Below, piece after piece: positions 36,923 to 45,203 of a DNA stretch of 64,000 nt (position 1 is its first letter; each line of letters starts with the position of its first letter). Location of the stretch: contig NZ_SJSB01000005.1 of NCBI RefSeq assembly GCF_004352835.1, positions 1 to 64,000 on the forward strand, written 5' to 3'. The notes below the pieces were generated by a model. The model was given only the letters and a program-made list of their open reading frames with translations, was not told where the DNA came from and made no database searches. The translations under genes and the position numbers were made by a program. The DNA is from Marinomonas flavescens (GTDB lineage Bacteria > Pseudomonadota > Gammaproteobacteria > Pseudomonadales > Marinomonadaceae).

Positions 36923-36951
36923 AAAAAACCGATCCTAGGATCGGTTTTTTT
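36923..36951. terminator. Bidirectional terminator between trxB and ppa
   Basis: An almost perfectly symmetric A-run, ACCGATCC/GGATCGGT stem and T-run serving the convergent trxB and ppa genes. Confidence 0.9.
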
Positions 36952-37007
36952 AGGTCAGTTATAAAGTGATTGAAAGGTATGAATCGCCTTTCTTGATCTA
37001 CTTTTTA

Positions 37008-37538
37008 TTACTGAGCGTTGTAAGCTTCTACGCCTTCAACTAGAGCTTTCTTCGCTTCTTCAGCGTTTGCCCAGCCTTCTACTTTTACCCATTTGCCTTT
37101 TTCAAGCGTTTTGTAATTTTCGAAGAAATGTTCGATTTGGTCGCGTAGCAATTGTGGAATGTCGTTCACATCTTGGATATGACCGTATTCTTTGCTTAGT
37201 TTCTCGTGAGGAACAGCAACCAATTTTGCATCAATGCCAGCTTCGTCAGACATGTTTAGCACGCCAACAGGACGGCAGCGGATAACAGAACCTGCTACGA
37301 CTGGGTAAGGTGTGATAACCAAAACGTCAACTGGGTCGCCGTCATCAGCCAAGGTGTGGTTTACGTAACCGTAGTTAGCAGGGTAAAACATTGGCGCGGT
37401 CATGAAACGATCCACAACTAGGGCGTCCATGTCTTTGTCTACTTCGTATTTTACCGGGCTGGCTTGAGCCGGGATTTCGATGATTACATTGATATCGTTT
37501 GGTACATCTTTGCCGGCAGGAATTTGACTATAGCTCAT
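37008..37538 (-). CDS. ppa: Inorganic pyrophosphatase
   Basis: 176 residues from the ATG at 37538, which is preceded by GGAAG; an upstream ATG adds 12 unlikely residues. Family I soluble pyrophosphatase with [17 protein letters not shown], the signature [16 protein letters not shown] carrying metal-binding aspartates, and C-terminal [18 protein letters not shown]. It hydrolyses PPi to two phosphates. Convergent with trxB. Confidence 0.96.
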   Translation of the reverse strand: MSYSQIPAGKDVPNDINVIIEIPAQASPVKYEVDKDMDALVVDRFMTAPMFYPANYGYVNHTLADDGDPVDVLVITPYPVVAGSVIRCRPVGVLNMSDEAGIDAKLVAVPHEKLSKEYGHIQDVNDIPQLLRDQIEHFFENYKTLEKGKWVKVEGWANAEEAKKALVEGVEAYNAQ

Positions 37539-37746
37539 TGTTTTATCTTCCAGTGGTGTTGAATATGCCGACATTATAAAAGCTCGTTAAGGTCTGCGCC
37601 AGTTGTGGAAGCTGCTGTGATGATATAATTTACAAAATTATCATAAAAAAAACCTTAAATTTGCCTGAAAGCCTTATAACTTATTGCTTTCTTTCTAAAT
37701 TTAGCTAGTCTTACGGAGTGATCAAAATATAATCGCGGAGACAAAA

Positions 37747-38052
37747 ATGACAAAATCTGAGCTGATAGAGCTGTTAATCAATCAGCAATCACACTTGCCA
37801 GTGAAGGATGTTGAAGAAGCTATTAAGACAATGCTTGATCATATGTCGGACTCACTGGCGGATGGTGAGCGCATTGAGATCAGAGGTTTTGGCAGTTTCT
37901 CGTTGCATTATCGAGCGCCAAGAATCGGTCGTAACCCAAAAACAGGCGAGTCGGTCGAGTTATCGGCTAAGTATGTTCCTCATTTCAAACCAGGCAAAGA
38001 ATTGCGCGAATTGGTTAATTTGCCAGAGGTTGAGATTAACGAACTTAACTAA
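37747..38052 (+). CDS. ihfB: Integration host factor subunit beta
   Basis: 101 residues of the HU/IHF family: [38 protein letters not shown] and the DNA-intercalating arm [12 protein letters not shown] with the key proline, then [14 protein letters not shown]. The lapA-lapB context and the longer C-terminal tail identify the beta subunit. It pairs with IhfA to bend DNA. Confidence 0.96.
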   Translation: MTKSELIELLINQQSHLPVKDVEEAIKTMLDHMSDSLADGERIEIRGFGSFSLHYRAPRIGRNPKTGESVELSAKYVPHFKPGKELRELVNLPEVEINELN

Positions 38053-38125
38053 TTTACGTCTTATGCCTCGAAATTTCTTAGCTATCACGGCATAATATCG
38101 CCATTCTAATTTGGTAGGTTTTCTT

Positions 38126-38449
38126 ATGCTTAAATGGCTAAAAAGAGTTGTCCTAACAATTCTGATTGTCTTTTTCCTTGCCGTTGGCGTTTTTTTCGCC
38201 ATCAGGAACCCACAGCTGATCCATCTTGATTTGGTGTTTTGGCAAGGGCCTGAACTGAGCGTGGCTTTATACACTATTCTGTCATTTACTATTGGTGCTT
38301 GTGTTGCGCTCTTAGTGAGCTCTGTGACCTATTTTCGTAGCGAGCGCCAAGTTCGAGTCTTAAGTAAGCGTCTTGAAAAATCACAGAGTGAAGCCGATCG
38401 TTTGCGTGCGTCATCTATTGCTCAAGAACTTTCAATAGGGAAGGAGTAA
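38126..38449 (+). CDS. lapA: LapA-family inner membrane protein (DUF1049)
   Basis: 107 residues from the ATG at 38126. Two membrane segments (about 4-25 and 42-64) and a C-terminal coiled coil (VRVLSKRLEKSQSEADRL) fit LapA/YciS, with the typical RNPQLIHLDLVFW segment between them. In E. coli LapA works with LapB to control LpxC and lipopolysaccharide assembly. Only five bases separate it from lapB. Confidence 0.9.
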   Translation: MLKWLKRVVLTILIVFFLAVGVFFAIRNPQLIHLDLVFWQGPELSVALYTILSFTIGACVALLVSSVTYFRSERQVRVLSKRLEKSQSEADRLRASSIAQELSIGKE

Positions 38450-38454
38450 CGGCG

Positions 38455-39633
38455 TTGACCGAAGTTGGGTTATTTATAGTTCTTTTTGCTGCGCTGTTTT
38501 TAGGGTGGGCAATGGGACGGAAAAATCCTGCTAAAAAGCTGAAGCGTGATAAAAAAAGCGTACCGCCAGACTATTTCCGAGGCCTTAATCACCTACTAAA
38601 TGATCAACATTCTGAGGCTATTGATGCGTTTGTTGATTCGCTAGAAGTCAATTCAGATACTTTTGATATTCATCTTACACTGGGTAACTTATTCCGTAAA
38701 AAAGGTGAAATTCAAAAAGCGATTAATGTTCATCAAAGCCTATTAGCTCGTCCAGAGATTTCTCAGCGTGAAATGCGCATGGTGCAGTTGGAGCTTGCCA
38801 GTGACTTTATGTCTGCTGGATTACTAGATAGGGCCAGCCGATTATTACTCAATATGGCGACGTCTTCTAAGAAAAGTGAATTTCACCCTAAGATTTTAAC
38901 CTTACTCGTGGATCTCTATGAGTTTGAGCAGAGTTGGGAAAAAGCTATTCAGATCAGTACTGAGCTAATTAAAGATTCCCCAAATAAAAAAGAAATTAAA
39001 CGCTTGGCTCACTTTCATTGTGAGATGGCTGAGATGTTATCGAAAAAAGAACAATGGAAAGACGCTTATCAACATTATAAACAAGCGTTAGGTGTTGATC
39101 CCAGTTGTGTCAGGGCAAGTGTTGGTGCGGCAGATGTCTTGTGTAGTCAGCGCCGTTATCGGGACGCCATAAAAGAATTGAAACAAGTTGCGGAACAAGA
39201 CCCTGAGTTTATTTCTATTATTATTCCCAAGCTAAAAGACTGTTATCAGCGAGTATGGGGAGGCAGTGGTTTTATTAAGTTTCTCCAAGAGCAAAATCAG
39301 AAAAAGCCATCCGCGGCACTGATTTTAGCGCTAGCGAACCATTACATGGAAGATGATAAAGAATACGCGGAGATGTTCTTAGTTGAGCAGTTGCGTTCCC
39401 ACCCAACCGTAAAGGGCTTTAGAGAGCTTATTAATTTACAAATGGGGGAGTCTCGCGGTCAGAACCAACAGCATCTTATTGTTTTGTATGAATTGATTGA
39501 TCAGTTAGCTCAAGCAAAACCTCAATTTCAGTGCCGCCAATGTGGTTTTTCAGGTTATCAATTACATTGGCAATGTCCAGGTTGCAAAAGCTGGGGAGTC
39601 GTAAAACCGATACACGGTCTTGAGGGTGAATAG
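38455..39633 (+). CDS. lapB: Lipopolysaccharide assembly protein LapB (YciM)
   Basis: 392 residues from a TTG start seven to nine bases after AAGGAG. N-terminal membrane anchor (LFIVLFAALFLGWAMGRK), a series of TPR repeats from about 48 to 350, and a C-terminal rubredoxin-like zinc knuckle (CRQCGFSG...CPGCKSWG). LapB presents LpxC to the FtsH protease. Operon ihfB-lapA-lapB and then pyrF is the common gammaproteobacterial order. Confidence 0.95.
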   Translation: MTEVGLFIVLFAALFLGWAMGRKNPAKKLKRDKKSVPPDYFRGLNHLLNDQHSEAIDAFVDSLEVNSDTFDIHLTLGNLFRKKGEIQKAINVHQSLLARPEISQREMRMVQLELASDFMSAGLLDRASRLLLNMATSSKKSEFHPKILTLLVDLYEFEQSWEKAIQISTELIKDSPNKKEIKRLAHFHCEMAEMLSKKEQWKDAYQHYKQALGVDPSCVRASVGAADVLCSQRRYRDAIKELKQVAEQDPEFISIIIPKLKDCYQRVWGGSGFIKFLQEQNQKKPSAALILALANHYMEDDKEYAEMFLVEQLRSHPTVKGFRELINLQMGESRGQNQQHLIVLYELIDQLAQAKPQFQCRQCGFSGYQLHWQCPGCKSWGVVKPIHGLEGE

Positions 39634-39741
39634 CCTTTTTTAAGATAAAAAAGGCGATAAGTCGAATCGTTAATCCACGTAACACGTCTGCTATTTTTAG
39701 TGGTAGCAGAGTGAGTCAACATAGAAAAAAGAGGACCTTGA

Positions 39742-40449
39742 ATGAGTTGTCAATCCCCCATAGTGGTTGCCCTAGATTATCCTACCATGGCGCAATCCAT
39801 TGAGATGGCGAAACGCCTTGATCCTACTCAGTGTCGAGTGAAAGTGGGCAAAGAATTATTTACCACCGCAGGTCCAGCGATTTTAGAAGCGCTTCATAAA
39901 TTAAACTTTGACGTATTCTTGGATCTAAAATTTCATGATATTCCAAACACCGTTGCTAACGCAGTGAGTGTTGCTGCGAGCTTGGGGGTTTGGATGGTAA
40001 ACGTTCATGCCTCTGGCGGTCGTCGTATGATGGAAGCATCGGTTAATGCGCTCTCCCAGCGGGCGGACAACAAAACCTTGCTGATTGCGGTAACGGTATT
40101 AACCAGTATGGATCAATCAGACCTTGTAGAAGTAGGGATTGATTTGACGCCAGAGCAACACGTAAAACGTCTTGCTACGCTGGCACAGTCTTCTGGTATG
40201 GATGGGGTGGTTTGCTCTGCTCAAGAGGCTTCCATGTTGTCTTCTGAATTAGGCAAAGATTTTGTACTCGTCACGCCAGGTATTCGTCCAGCGGGTTCTG
40301 CACAAGGCGATCAAAAACGCATCATGACACCTTCTGAAGCGATGGCAGCGGGAAGCCATTATTTAGTAATGGGGCGTCCTATTACTCAAGCTGCAGATCC
40401 GGTCAATGCCTTGATTCAAGTGAATAAAGAGTTAGGTGTTTTTGCTTAA
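39742..40449 (+). CDS. pyrF: Orotidine 5'-phosphate decarboxylase
   Basis: 235 residues. The catalytic array is in [14 protein letters not shown] (Asp-x-Lys-x2-Asp), preceded by [12 protein letters not shown] and followed by [17 protein letters not shown] at the phosphate site. It converts OMP to UMP in pyrimidine synthesis. Good AAGAGGA ribosome-binding site. Confidence 0.96.
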   Translation: MSCQSPIVVALDYPTMAQSIEMAKRLDPTQCRVKVGKELFTTAGPAILEALHKLNFDVFLDLKFHDIPNTVANAVSVAASLGVWMVNVHASGGRRMMEASVNALSQRADNKTLLIAVTVLTSMDQSDLVEVGIDLTPEQHVKRLATLAQSSGMDGVVCSAQEASMLSSELGKDFVLVTPGIRPAGSAQGDQKRIMTPSEAMAAGSHYLVMGRPITQAADPVNALIQVNKELGVFA

Positions 40450-40489
40450 CGACTCGCTTACTTGCGCTATCGAATAAAACCTCTTATCC

Positions 40490-40541
40490 TAAAACCGTTG
40501 TTTACTCTTTTTCAATAAGAGTTAGCAGCGGTTTTTTATTG
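40490..40541 (+). terminator. Terminator after pyrF
   Basis: AAAACCG and CGGTTTT enclose an inner ACTCTT/AAGAGT stem, followed by TTTATT. Confidence 0.8.
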
Positions 40542-40581
40542 GCTGGATGCCTTGGTTTATTTATAAAAAAGGATTTTTATT

Positions 40582-40929
40582 ATGCGTCTAATTAAATGCT
40601 TTCGAATGTTCTTACGAAGCTCCCTTCTGATGTTGGTTCTTTCCCCATTTGGCCTTTTTGCGGCTGAACCTCTGGATATTAATACCGCCACAGCGGATCA
40701 AATTGCGGCGGTCATGTCTGGTGTAGGAGAAAAGAAAGCTCAAGCTATTATTGATTACAGAGCTGAAAATGGCCCTTTTAAAACGGTCGATCAATTGTCT
40801 AAAGTGAAAGGCTTGGGTGATGCTTTAGTTGAGCGAAATAGAGCTCTTGTTCAAGTCTCTGGTAATCAGAACCTGGAAATTCAGGCTACGGAGTCTCAAG
40901 ATAACAAGGGCCAAATGTCAGATAATTAA
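40582..40929 (+). CDS. ComEA-like helix-hairpin-helix DNA-binding protein
   Basis: 115 residues. A signal peptide (about 1-28, LLMLVLSPFGLFA) precedes two helix-hairpin-helix motifs: LDINTATADQIAAVMSGVG and the segment KTVDQLSKVKGLGDALVERN. This is the ComEA arrangement for periplasmic DNA binding in natural transformation, although short stand-alone members may have other roles. The tail is polar. Followed by a strong terminator. Confidence 0.88.
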   Translation: MRLIKCFRMFLRSSLLMLVLSPFGLFAAEPLDINTATADQIAAVMSGVGEKKAQAIIDYRAENGPFKTVDQLSKVKGLGDALVERNRALVQVSGNQNLEIQATESQDNKGQMSDN

Positions 40930-40974
40930 AGAGAATCAAACGATTTTATAATCCACTTTATTATTGGTTGTTTC

Positions 40975-41010
40975 TAAGCCAAGTTAGTCTCTGATTAACT
41001 TGGCTTTCTT
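40975..41010 (+). terminator. Terminator after comEA-like gene
   Basis: AAGCCAAGTTA (40976-40986) is complementary to TAACTTGGCTT (40995-41005), followed by TCTTTATT. Confidence 0.85.
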
Positions 41011-41152
41011 TATTGATTCATCGCTAAAAATACATTCGCTTTTAGCTGACAAAGCCTACTTGGTTTACGCCCAATTTATTTAGTATTTTCAGACTTGATA
41101 TCAAAAATTTGCTACTCTATTAAGTTGTTTGCAGCCCCTTAGGAAGAGAACC

Positions 41153-43180
41153 GTGTCACAAGAATTTCAAATTGTTTCTTCATATGAACCAGCGGGTGAC
41201 CAGCCCAAGGCGATTGAAAAGCTCGTTCAAGGTGTTGAGTCTGGGTTAGCGCATCAAACCCTGCTTGGTGTAACGGGGTCGGGTAAAACCTTTACGGTTG
41301 CAAACGTTATCTCTCAAGTGAAGCGTCCCACTATTGTAATGGCGCATAACAAAACGTTGGCGGCTCAGTTATACGGTGAGTTTAAAGAATTTTTTCCTAA
41401 TAATGCGGTCGAGTATTTTGTCTCGTATTACGACTATTATCAGCCTGAAGCGTACGTAGCCGCGTCAGATACCTTCATTGAAAAAGACGCATCAGTTAAC
41501 GAACACATAGAGCGAATGCGTTTGTCTGCAACGAAAGCCTTGCTAGAGCGTGAAGACGTTATCATCGTGGCGACTGTGTCCGCGATTTACGGCTTGGGTG
41601 ACCCTCAGTCATATTTGAAAATGATGCTTCATCTAGATCGCGGCGATCGTATTGACCAGCGTGCCGTATTGCGGCGCTTGGCCGAACTGCAATACACTCG
41701 AAACGACTTGGTTCTAGAGCGTGGCAACTTTCGTGTGCGTGGTGATGTGATTGAAGTATTTCCTGCGGACTCTGAAGACACGGCGATCCGTATTGAGCTG
41801 TTTGATGACGAAGTCGAAAACTTATCAATAATCGATCCACTGACGAATAAAACCATTCGCAAAGTACCGCGCGCGACCATTTATCCTAAAACGCATTATG
41901 TGACGCCAAAAGAAACCGTTGTCGCGGCTATTGAGCGCATCAAGGTAGAGCTGGATCAACGCTTAGAACAGCTTAAATCATTGAATAAACTGGTTGAGTT
42001 GCAGCGTTTAGAGCAGCGCACTCGTTATGATTTAGAAATGATGCAAGAGCTTGGCTATTGTTCCGGCATTGAAAACTACTCGCGTTATTTATCGGGTCGA
42101 GAAGAAGGCTCACCACCGCCAACATTGTTCGACTATTTGCCTGCGAATGCGCTATTGGTGATCGATGAATCTCATGTGACCGTGCCGCAAATTGGCGCTA
42201 TGTACAAAGGGGATCGCTCGCGCAAAGAAAATCTCGTTGAATACGGCTTTCGTTTGCCATCGGCATTAGACAATCGGCCGATGCGCTTTGAAGAGTGGGA
42301 GCAAATTAAGCCGCAAACCATTTTTGTTTCGGCGACACCGGGCAAGTACGAAGCGGAGCACCAAGACTGGGTAGTAGAGCAAATTGTTCGTCCTACTGGT
42401 TTGGTTGACCCAATATTAGAGATTCGACCTGTGGCGACGCAGGTGGATGATTTACTTTCTGAAATAAATAAACGTGCGCCTATTGGTGAGCGTGTATTGG
42501 TAACCACATTAACCAAACGTATGTCGGAGGATTTGACCGATTATCTTAGTGACCACGGTGTTCGCGTGCGTTATTTACATTCGGATATCGACACGGTTGA
42601 GCGAGTAGAAATTATTCGTGATTTACGATTGGGCGAGTTTGATGTATTGGTGGGTATTAACCTTCTGCGAGAAGGTTTGGACATTCCAGAAGTGAGTCTT
42701 GTCGCCATTCTTGATGCGGATAAAGAAGGCTTCTTGCGTTCAGAGCGCTCATTGATTCAGACCATTGGTCGTGCTGCGCGTAACGTAAATGGCCGAGCTA
42801 TTCTTTATGCGGACCGAATCACAGGTTCTATAGAACGAGCAATGAATGAAACCACTCGTCGTCGAGCCACACAGGAGGCCTACAACGAAGAGCATGGTAT
42901 TACGCCGAAGGGTATTACCAAATCTGTCGAAGACATTCTAGAAGGCGCTTATAACCCAGGTGCCGGTAAGCGTGGTAGCAAAGTGAAGAAAGTCGCTGAA
43001 ACTGCGAAAGACTACCAAGTAGAAAGCATGGAGGATGTAGCGCAAGTGCGTAAGGCCATGATACAACTGCAAAAAGAAATGGTACTTGCTTCCGAGAGTC
43101 TGAAATTTGAATTAGCGGCTGGTTATCGAGATCAAATTCATCAACTACAGCGTAAATTAAAAGACGTTGGTGAAGGCTAA
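41153..43180 (+). CDS. uvrB: Excinuclease ABC subunit B
   Basis: 675 residues from a GTG at 41153 preceded by AGGAAGAG; the frame opens 24 bases earlier at a TTG. Walker A GVTGSGKT at 39-46, the beta-hairpin region [11 protein letters not shown], motif DESHVTVPQ, motif [11 protein letters not shown] and the C-terminal UVR helix pair that binds UvrC. It is the damage-verifying helicase of nucleotide excision repair. Confidence 0.96.
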   Translation: MSQEFQIVSSYEPAGDQPKAIEKLVQGVESGLAHQTLLGVTGSGKTFTVANVISQVKRPTIVMAHNKTLAAQLYGEFKEFFPNNAVEYFVSYYDYYQPEAYVAASDTFIEKDASVNEHIERMRLSATKALLEREDVIIVATVSAIYGLGDPQSYLKMMLHLDRGDRIDQRAVLRRLAELQYTRNDLVLERGNFRVRGDVIEVFPADSEDTAIRIELFDDEVENLSIIDPLTNKTIRKVPRATIYPKTHYVTPKETVVAAIERIKVELDQRLEQLKSLNKLVELQRLEQRTRYDLEMMQELGYCSGIENYSRYLSGREEGSPPPTLFDYLPANALLVIDESHVTVPQIGAMYKGDRSRKENLVEYGFRLPSALDNRPMRFEEWEQIKPQTIFVSATPGKYEAEHQDWVVEQIVRPTGLVDPILEIRPVATQVDDLLSEINKRAPIGERVLVTTLTKRMSEDLTDYLSDHGVRVRYLHSDIDTVERVEIIRDLRLGEFDVLVGINLLREGLDIPEVSLVAILDADKEGFLRSERSLIQTIGRAARNVNGRAILYADRITGSIERAMNETTRRRATQEAYNEEHGITPKGITKSVEDILEGAYNPGAGKRGSKVKKVAETAKDYQVESMEDVAQVRKAMIQLQKEMVLASESLKFELAAGYRDQIHQLQRKLKDVGEG

Positions 43181-43229
43181 TTTTGCTGAGAATTGTATTA
43201 AAAGAACGACAATAAAATAGAGGAGTGTT

Positions 43230-43412
43230 ATGGCTATCACGCTGCGTAATTACAACATTGTTCGAGTAATTGACAACGGTGTCATCGTGAACTGCACTGT
43301 AATTTCTATGTGTTATGAATTTGCTACGGTGAAGTTTCGTGGTAAGGAATACAAGGTTCCTTATAACCTGATAGACGAAGTAGTAGGGCATGAATTACTC
43401 ATTCCTGTCTGA
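43230..43412 (+). CDS. Small uncharacterised protein
   Basis: 60 residues starting at an ATG six bases after GAGGAG. It alternates strands (NYNIVRVIDNGVIVNC, FATVKFRGKEYKVPYNLIDE), suggesting a small beta barrel or KOW/SH3-like domain, but I do not recognise a family. It lies 49 bases after uvrB and may be cotranscribed. The strong ribosome-binding site and regular composition support a real gene. Confidence 0.6.
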   Translation: MAITLRNYNIVRVIDNGVIVNCTVISMCYEFATVKFRGKEYKVPYNLIDEVVGHELLIPV

Positions 43413-43471
43413 GCACAAATAAAGAGTTTTCTCTCTGTAAAACAAACACTTCAAAAAAGTGTAAGCAGGGC

Positions 43472-43499
43472 TTGTCAAAAGCGAGCTCCTGCGTATAAT
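43472..43499 (+). promoter_or_regulatory. Promoter of tRNA-Val
   Basis: TTGTCA (43472-43477), 16-base spacer, perfect TATAAT (43494-43499), with the tRNA starting 15 bases downstream. Confidence 0.8.
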
Positions 43500-43513
43500 A
43501 ACCAACACTTTTT

Positions 43514-43590
43514 AGGACTATAGCTCAGTTGGTTAGAGCGCATCCTTGACATGGATGAGGTCGGCAGTTCGAATCTGCCTAGCCCTACCA
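43514..43590 (+). tRNA. tRNA-Val(GAC) with acceptor-stem mismatch
   Basis: 77 bases with encoded CCA. The anticodon stem CATCC/GGATG holds loop TTGACAT, anticodon GAC reading GUC and GUU. The T arm GGCAG/CTGCC with TTCGAAT is intact. The acceptor strands are AGGACTA and TAGCCCT: position 4 (A) opposes position 69 (C), so one pair of seven is mismatched. Promoter and terminator are present, so it is probably expressed. Confidence 0.93.
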
Positions 43591-43610
43591 CTTATTAAGT
43601 AATAGCAGAA

Positions 43611-43654
43611 AGCCTCGATAGTTAGTGATCACTCACAGCATCGAGGCTTTTTTG
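43611..43654 (+). terminator. Terminator after tRNA-Val
   Basis: AGCCTCGAT (43611-43619) pairs with ATCGAGGCT (43640-43648), followed by TTTTTT. Confidence 0.88.
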
Positions 43655-43712
43655 TATCTGCAAACTGCCTGCAAACAATAAAACTTCCCCAACTCACTTT
43701 ACTGCCACCTAA

Positions 43713-43904
43713 ATAAAACGCCAAGGCGCTAGCGTCACCCTAGACCTACCAGGTAACCCAAACCTCGTCGCCGAAGGTATCCTCACCCTAAACGACACCT
43801 TCCCACCCGAAATGAAAGGCAACTGGTCCATCGACAAAGTTACCGCTCGAGGCGATGGTAAAGCAGGGTGCAGGTGTGCTGTGGTCGCTAGTGAGGTTGT
43901 TTGA
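43713..43904 (+). pseudogene. Remnant of P2-type phage late-control/tail gene D, fragment 1
   Basis: An in-frame stretch of about 63 codons ending at TGA 43904 reads GASVTLDLPGNPNLVAEG followed by LTLNDTFPPEMKGNWSIDKV. This matches the C-terminal end of P2 gpD family proteins (polar strand, Pro-Gly-Asn-Pro turn, Ala-Glu-Gly, then Gly-x-Trp-x-Ile/Val). An upstream in-frame stop at 43710 cuts it off. Similar sequence recurs at 44887-44985. Confidence 0.65.
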
Positions 43905-43913
43905 GGTAATTGT

Positions 43914-43930
43914 GGTGCCAGAGTGGCACC
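43914..43930. promoter_or_regulatory. Toxin-antitoxin operator box 1
   Basis: GGTGCCA-GAG-TGGCACC, a perfect palindrome with seven-base arms. An identical-arm box lies 38 bases downstream. Likely bound by the ribbon-helix-helix antitoxin for autoregulation. Confidence 0.75.
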
Positions 43931-43951
43931 TTGTTTACTATATGTTTTTTT

Positions 43952-43968
43952 GGTGCCATAATGGCACC
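43952..43968. promoter_or_regulatory. Toxin-antitoxin operator box 2
   Basis: GGTGCCA-TAA-TGGCACC, the same seven-base arms as box 1 with a different spacer, about 90 bases before the antitoxin start. The preceding T-run and the TATAAG at 43990 may belong to the promoter. Confidence 0.75.
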
Positions 43969-44055
43969 AAGTGAGCTTAGATCTCACTGTATAAGGTATT
44001 TAATATATCAACATGTAAGTAGTTGGCTGGTCAACTAAAGCCAACGGGGAGTGTT

Positions 44056-44367
44056 ATGTCTATATCTCATGTCCAAGAAAATGTGCGTCTCGTTGCTCGA
44101 GCGCCAAAAGATGTTCAAGAGATCATTACAAATGCGGCGGAATTGTCCGGTGCTTCAATGTCTCAGTTTATGATTGATGCAGCCTTAGATAAGGCAAAGG
44201 AAGTGGTAGAACGAAGTAGACTACTAATGCTGTCTATGGAAGGGGCTAACCGATTTTTTGAAGCATTAGATAATCCGCCAGAGATTCAGCATCTTGATGA
44301 CGCTTATGAAGCGCTAAAGGGTTATGAAAATGGCAGTGTCACCTTTAAAAGAAAGCCACAATCGTAA
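44056..44367 (+). CDS. DUF1778 antitoxin (TacA type)
   Basis: 103 residues from an ATG six bases after GGGGAG; the frame is open a further 33 bases upstream. The N-terminal ribbon-helix-helix (VRLVARAPKDVQEIITNAAELSGASMSQFMIDAALDKA, quoted as one region around residues 9-46; key part SGASMSQFM) binds DNA as a dimer, and the C-terminal tail (FFEALDNPPEIQHLDDAY) wraps and inhibits the acetyltransferase toxin. A small inverted repeat (GTTGGCT/AGCCAAC) precedes its ribosome-binding site. It overlaps the toxin gene by 38 bases, the usual arrangement. Confidence 0.9.
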   Translation: MSISHVQENVRLVARAPKDVQEIITNAAELSGASMSQFMIDAALDKAKEVVERSRLLMLSMEGANRFFEALDNPPEIQHLDDAYEALKGYENGSVTFKRKPQS

Positions 44368-44833
44368 ACGATTCGATTGTGGCAATGAACGAATTAATAA
44401 GTTTTTAAAAGAGTCTGCGAACAGTGCAGCAAAGCGTAATCTGTCTAGGACATTTGTTCTGGAAGGAAGCGATGAAACAGACATTGCGGGCTTCTACTCG
44501 CTCAGCAATATTGAGGTCAAAGTTCCTGTTCCTCATAGAATGTACAAGAAACACCCTAATCCATTGCCCGGGGTGACCTTAGCCAGAATGGGAGTGGATG
44601 AAGATTACCAAGGGCAGGGCATCGCCAAAATTATGGTAATCGATGCAATGAGGCGAACATTGCTGATAAACGAGAACATGGGAGTTGTTGGATTATTTGT
44701 AGATGCCAAAGACGATGACCTCGTTAAATTCTATCAAAACCGTGGTTTCATCTTCCTTCTGAAGGAAGAGCACACCTCCAAACTTTGGATGCCGATCGAA
44801 TCCATTGTAAAATTCTTCAAAGATCAAGAATAA
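44330..44833 (+). CDS. GNAT acetyltransferase toxin (TacT type)
   Basis: 167 residues starting at the ATG at 44330, eight bases after AAAGGG inside the antitoxin gene. It has the toxin-GNAT start (LKESHNRKRFDCGNERINKFL), TLARMGVDEDYQGQGIAKIM as the acetyl-CoA loop (Gln-x-Gly-x-Gly), and the FYQNRGFIFL C-terminal strand. TacT-type enzymes acetylate the amino group of charged elongator tRNAs and stop translation. It is paired with the DUF1778 antitoxin. No frameshift is visible; it is likely active. Confidence 0.9.
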   Translation: MAVSPLKESHNRKRFDCGNERINKFLKESANSAAKRNLSRTFVLEGSDETDIAGFYSLSNIEVKVPVPHRMYKKHPNPLPGVTLARMGVDEDYQGQGIAKIMVIDAMRRTLLINENMGVVGLFVDAKDDDLVKFYQNRGFIFLLKEEHTSKLWMPIESIVKFFKDQE

Positions 44834-44886
44834 TCATTAAGGCAGCAATCCGTTGTAGGTTGCTGCCTTCATTATTTCTTGTCAAA

Positions 44887-45054
44887 GCCGCCCTAAACGA
44901 CATCTCCCCACCCGAAATGAAAGGCAGCTGTACTATCTGCAAAGTCACTACCCTCGGCGACGGAAAAGCAGGGTTCAGGCGTCCCGTGGTGGTTGGTAGT
45001 GCGTTCTTCAGTTCAGCTCATATCTACACAAGGGTTCTAAACACTCTGCTGTGA
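44887..45054 (+). pseudogene. Remnant of P2-type phage gene D, fragment 2
   Basis: Reads ALNDISPPEMKGSCTICKV then TLGDGKAGFRRPVV in a frame open to 45054. It corresponds to the same part of gene D as fragment 1 (43787-43875), with roughly 80 percent base identity by eye. The conserved Trp of fragment 1 is lost, and the following residues diverge, so it is a decayed second copy downstream of the toxin gene. Confidence 0.6.
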
Positions 45055-45106
45055 CGTACTGATGGCCAGACGTGCTGTCTATGAGTGTGTGGCTGTATCT
45101 ATGAGA

Positions 45107-45135
45107 CCCCTTTCCGGTGGAGAAGGGGCTTTGTT
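45107..45135 (+). terminator. Terminator-like hairpin downstream of toxin region
   Basis: CCCCTT (45107-45112) pairs with AAGGGG (45123-45128), followed by CTTTGTT. A modest terminator. Confidence 0.5.
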
Positions 45136-45203
45136 AAGTGGCTTAACTGTTCTGTTTCCAAGAACGGTCTATTAGGTCGTGTAAGGATCTATTGGTAGGA
45201 GAG

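Noticed and set aside
43514..45200. Complete prophage with tRNA attachment site
   Set aside because: Only gene D remnants are present, with no integrase, and I found no second copy of the tRNA 3' end downstream.
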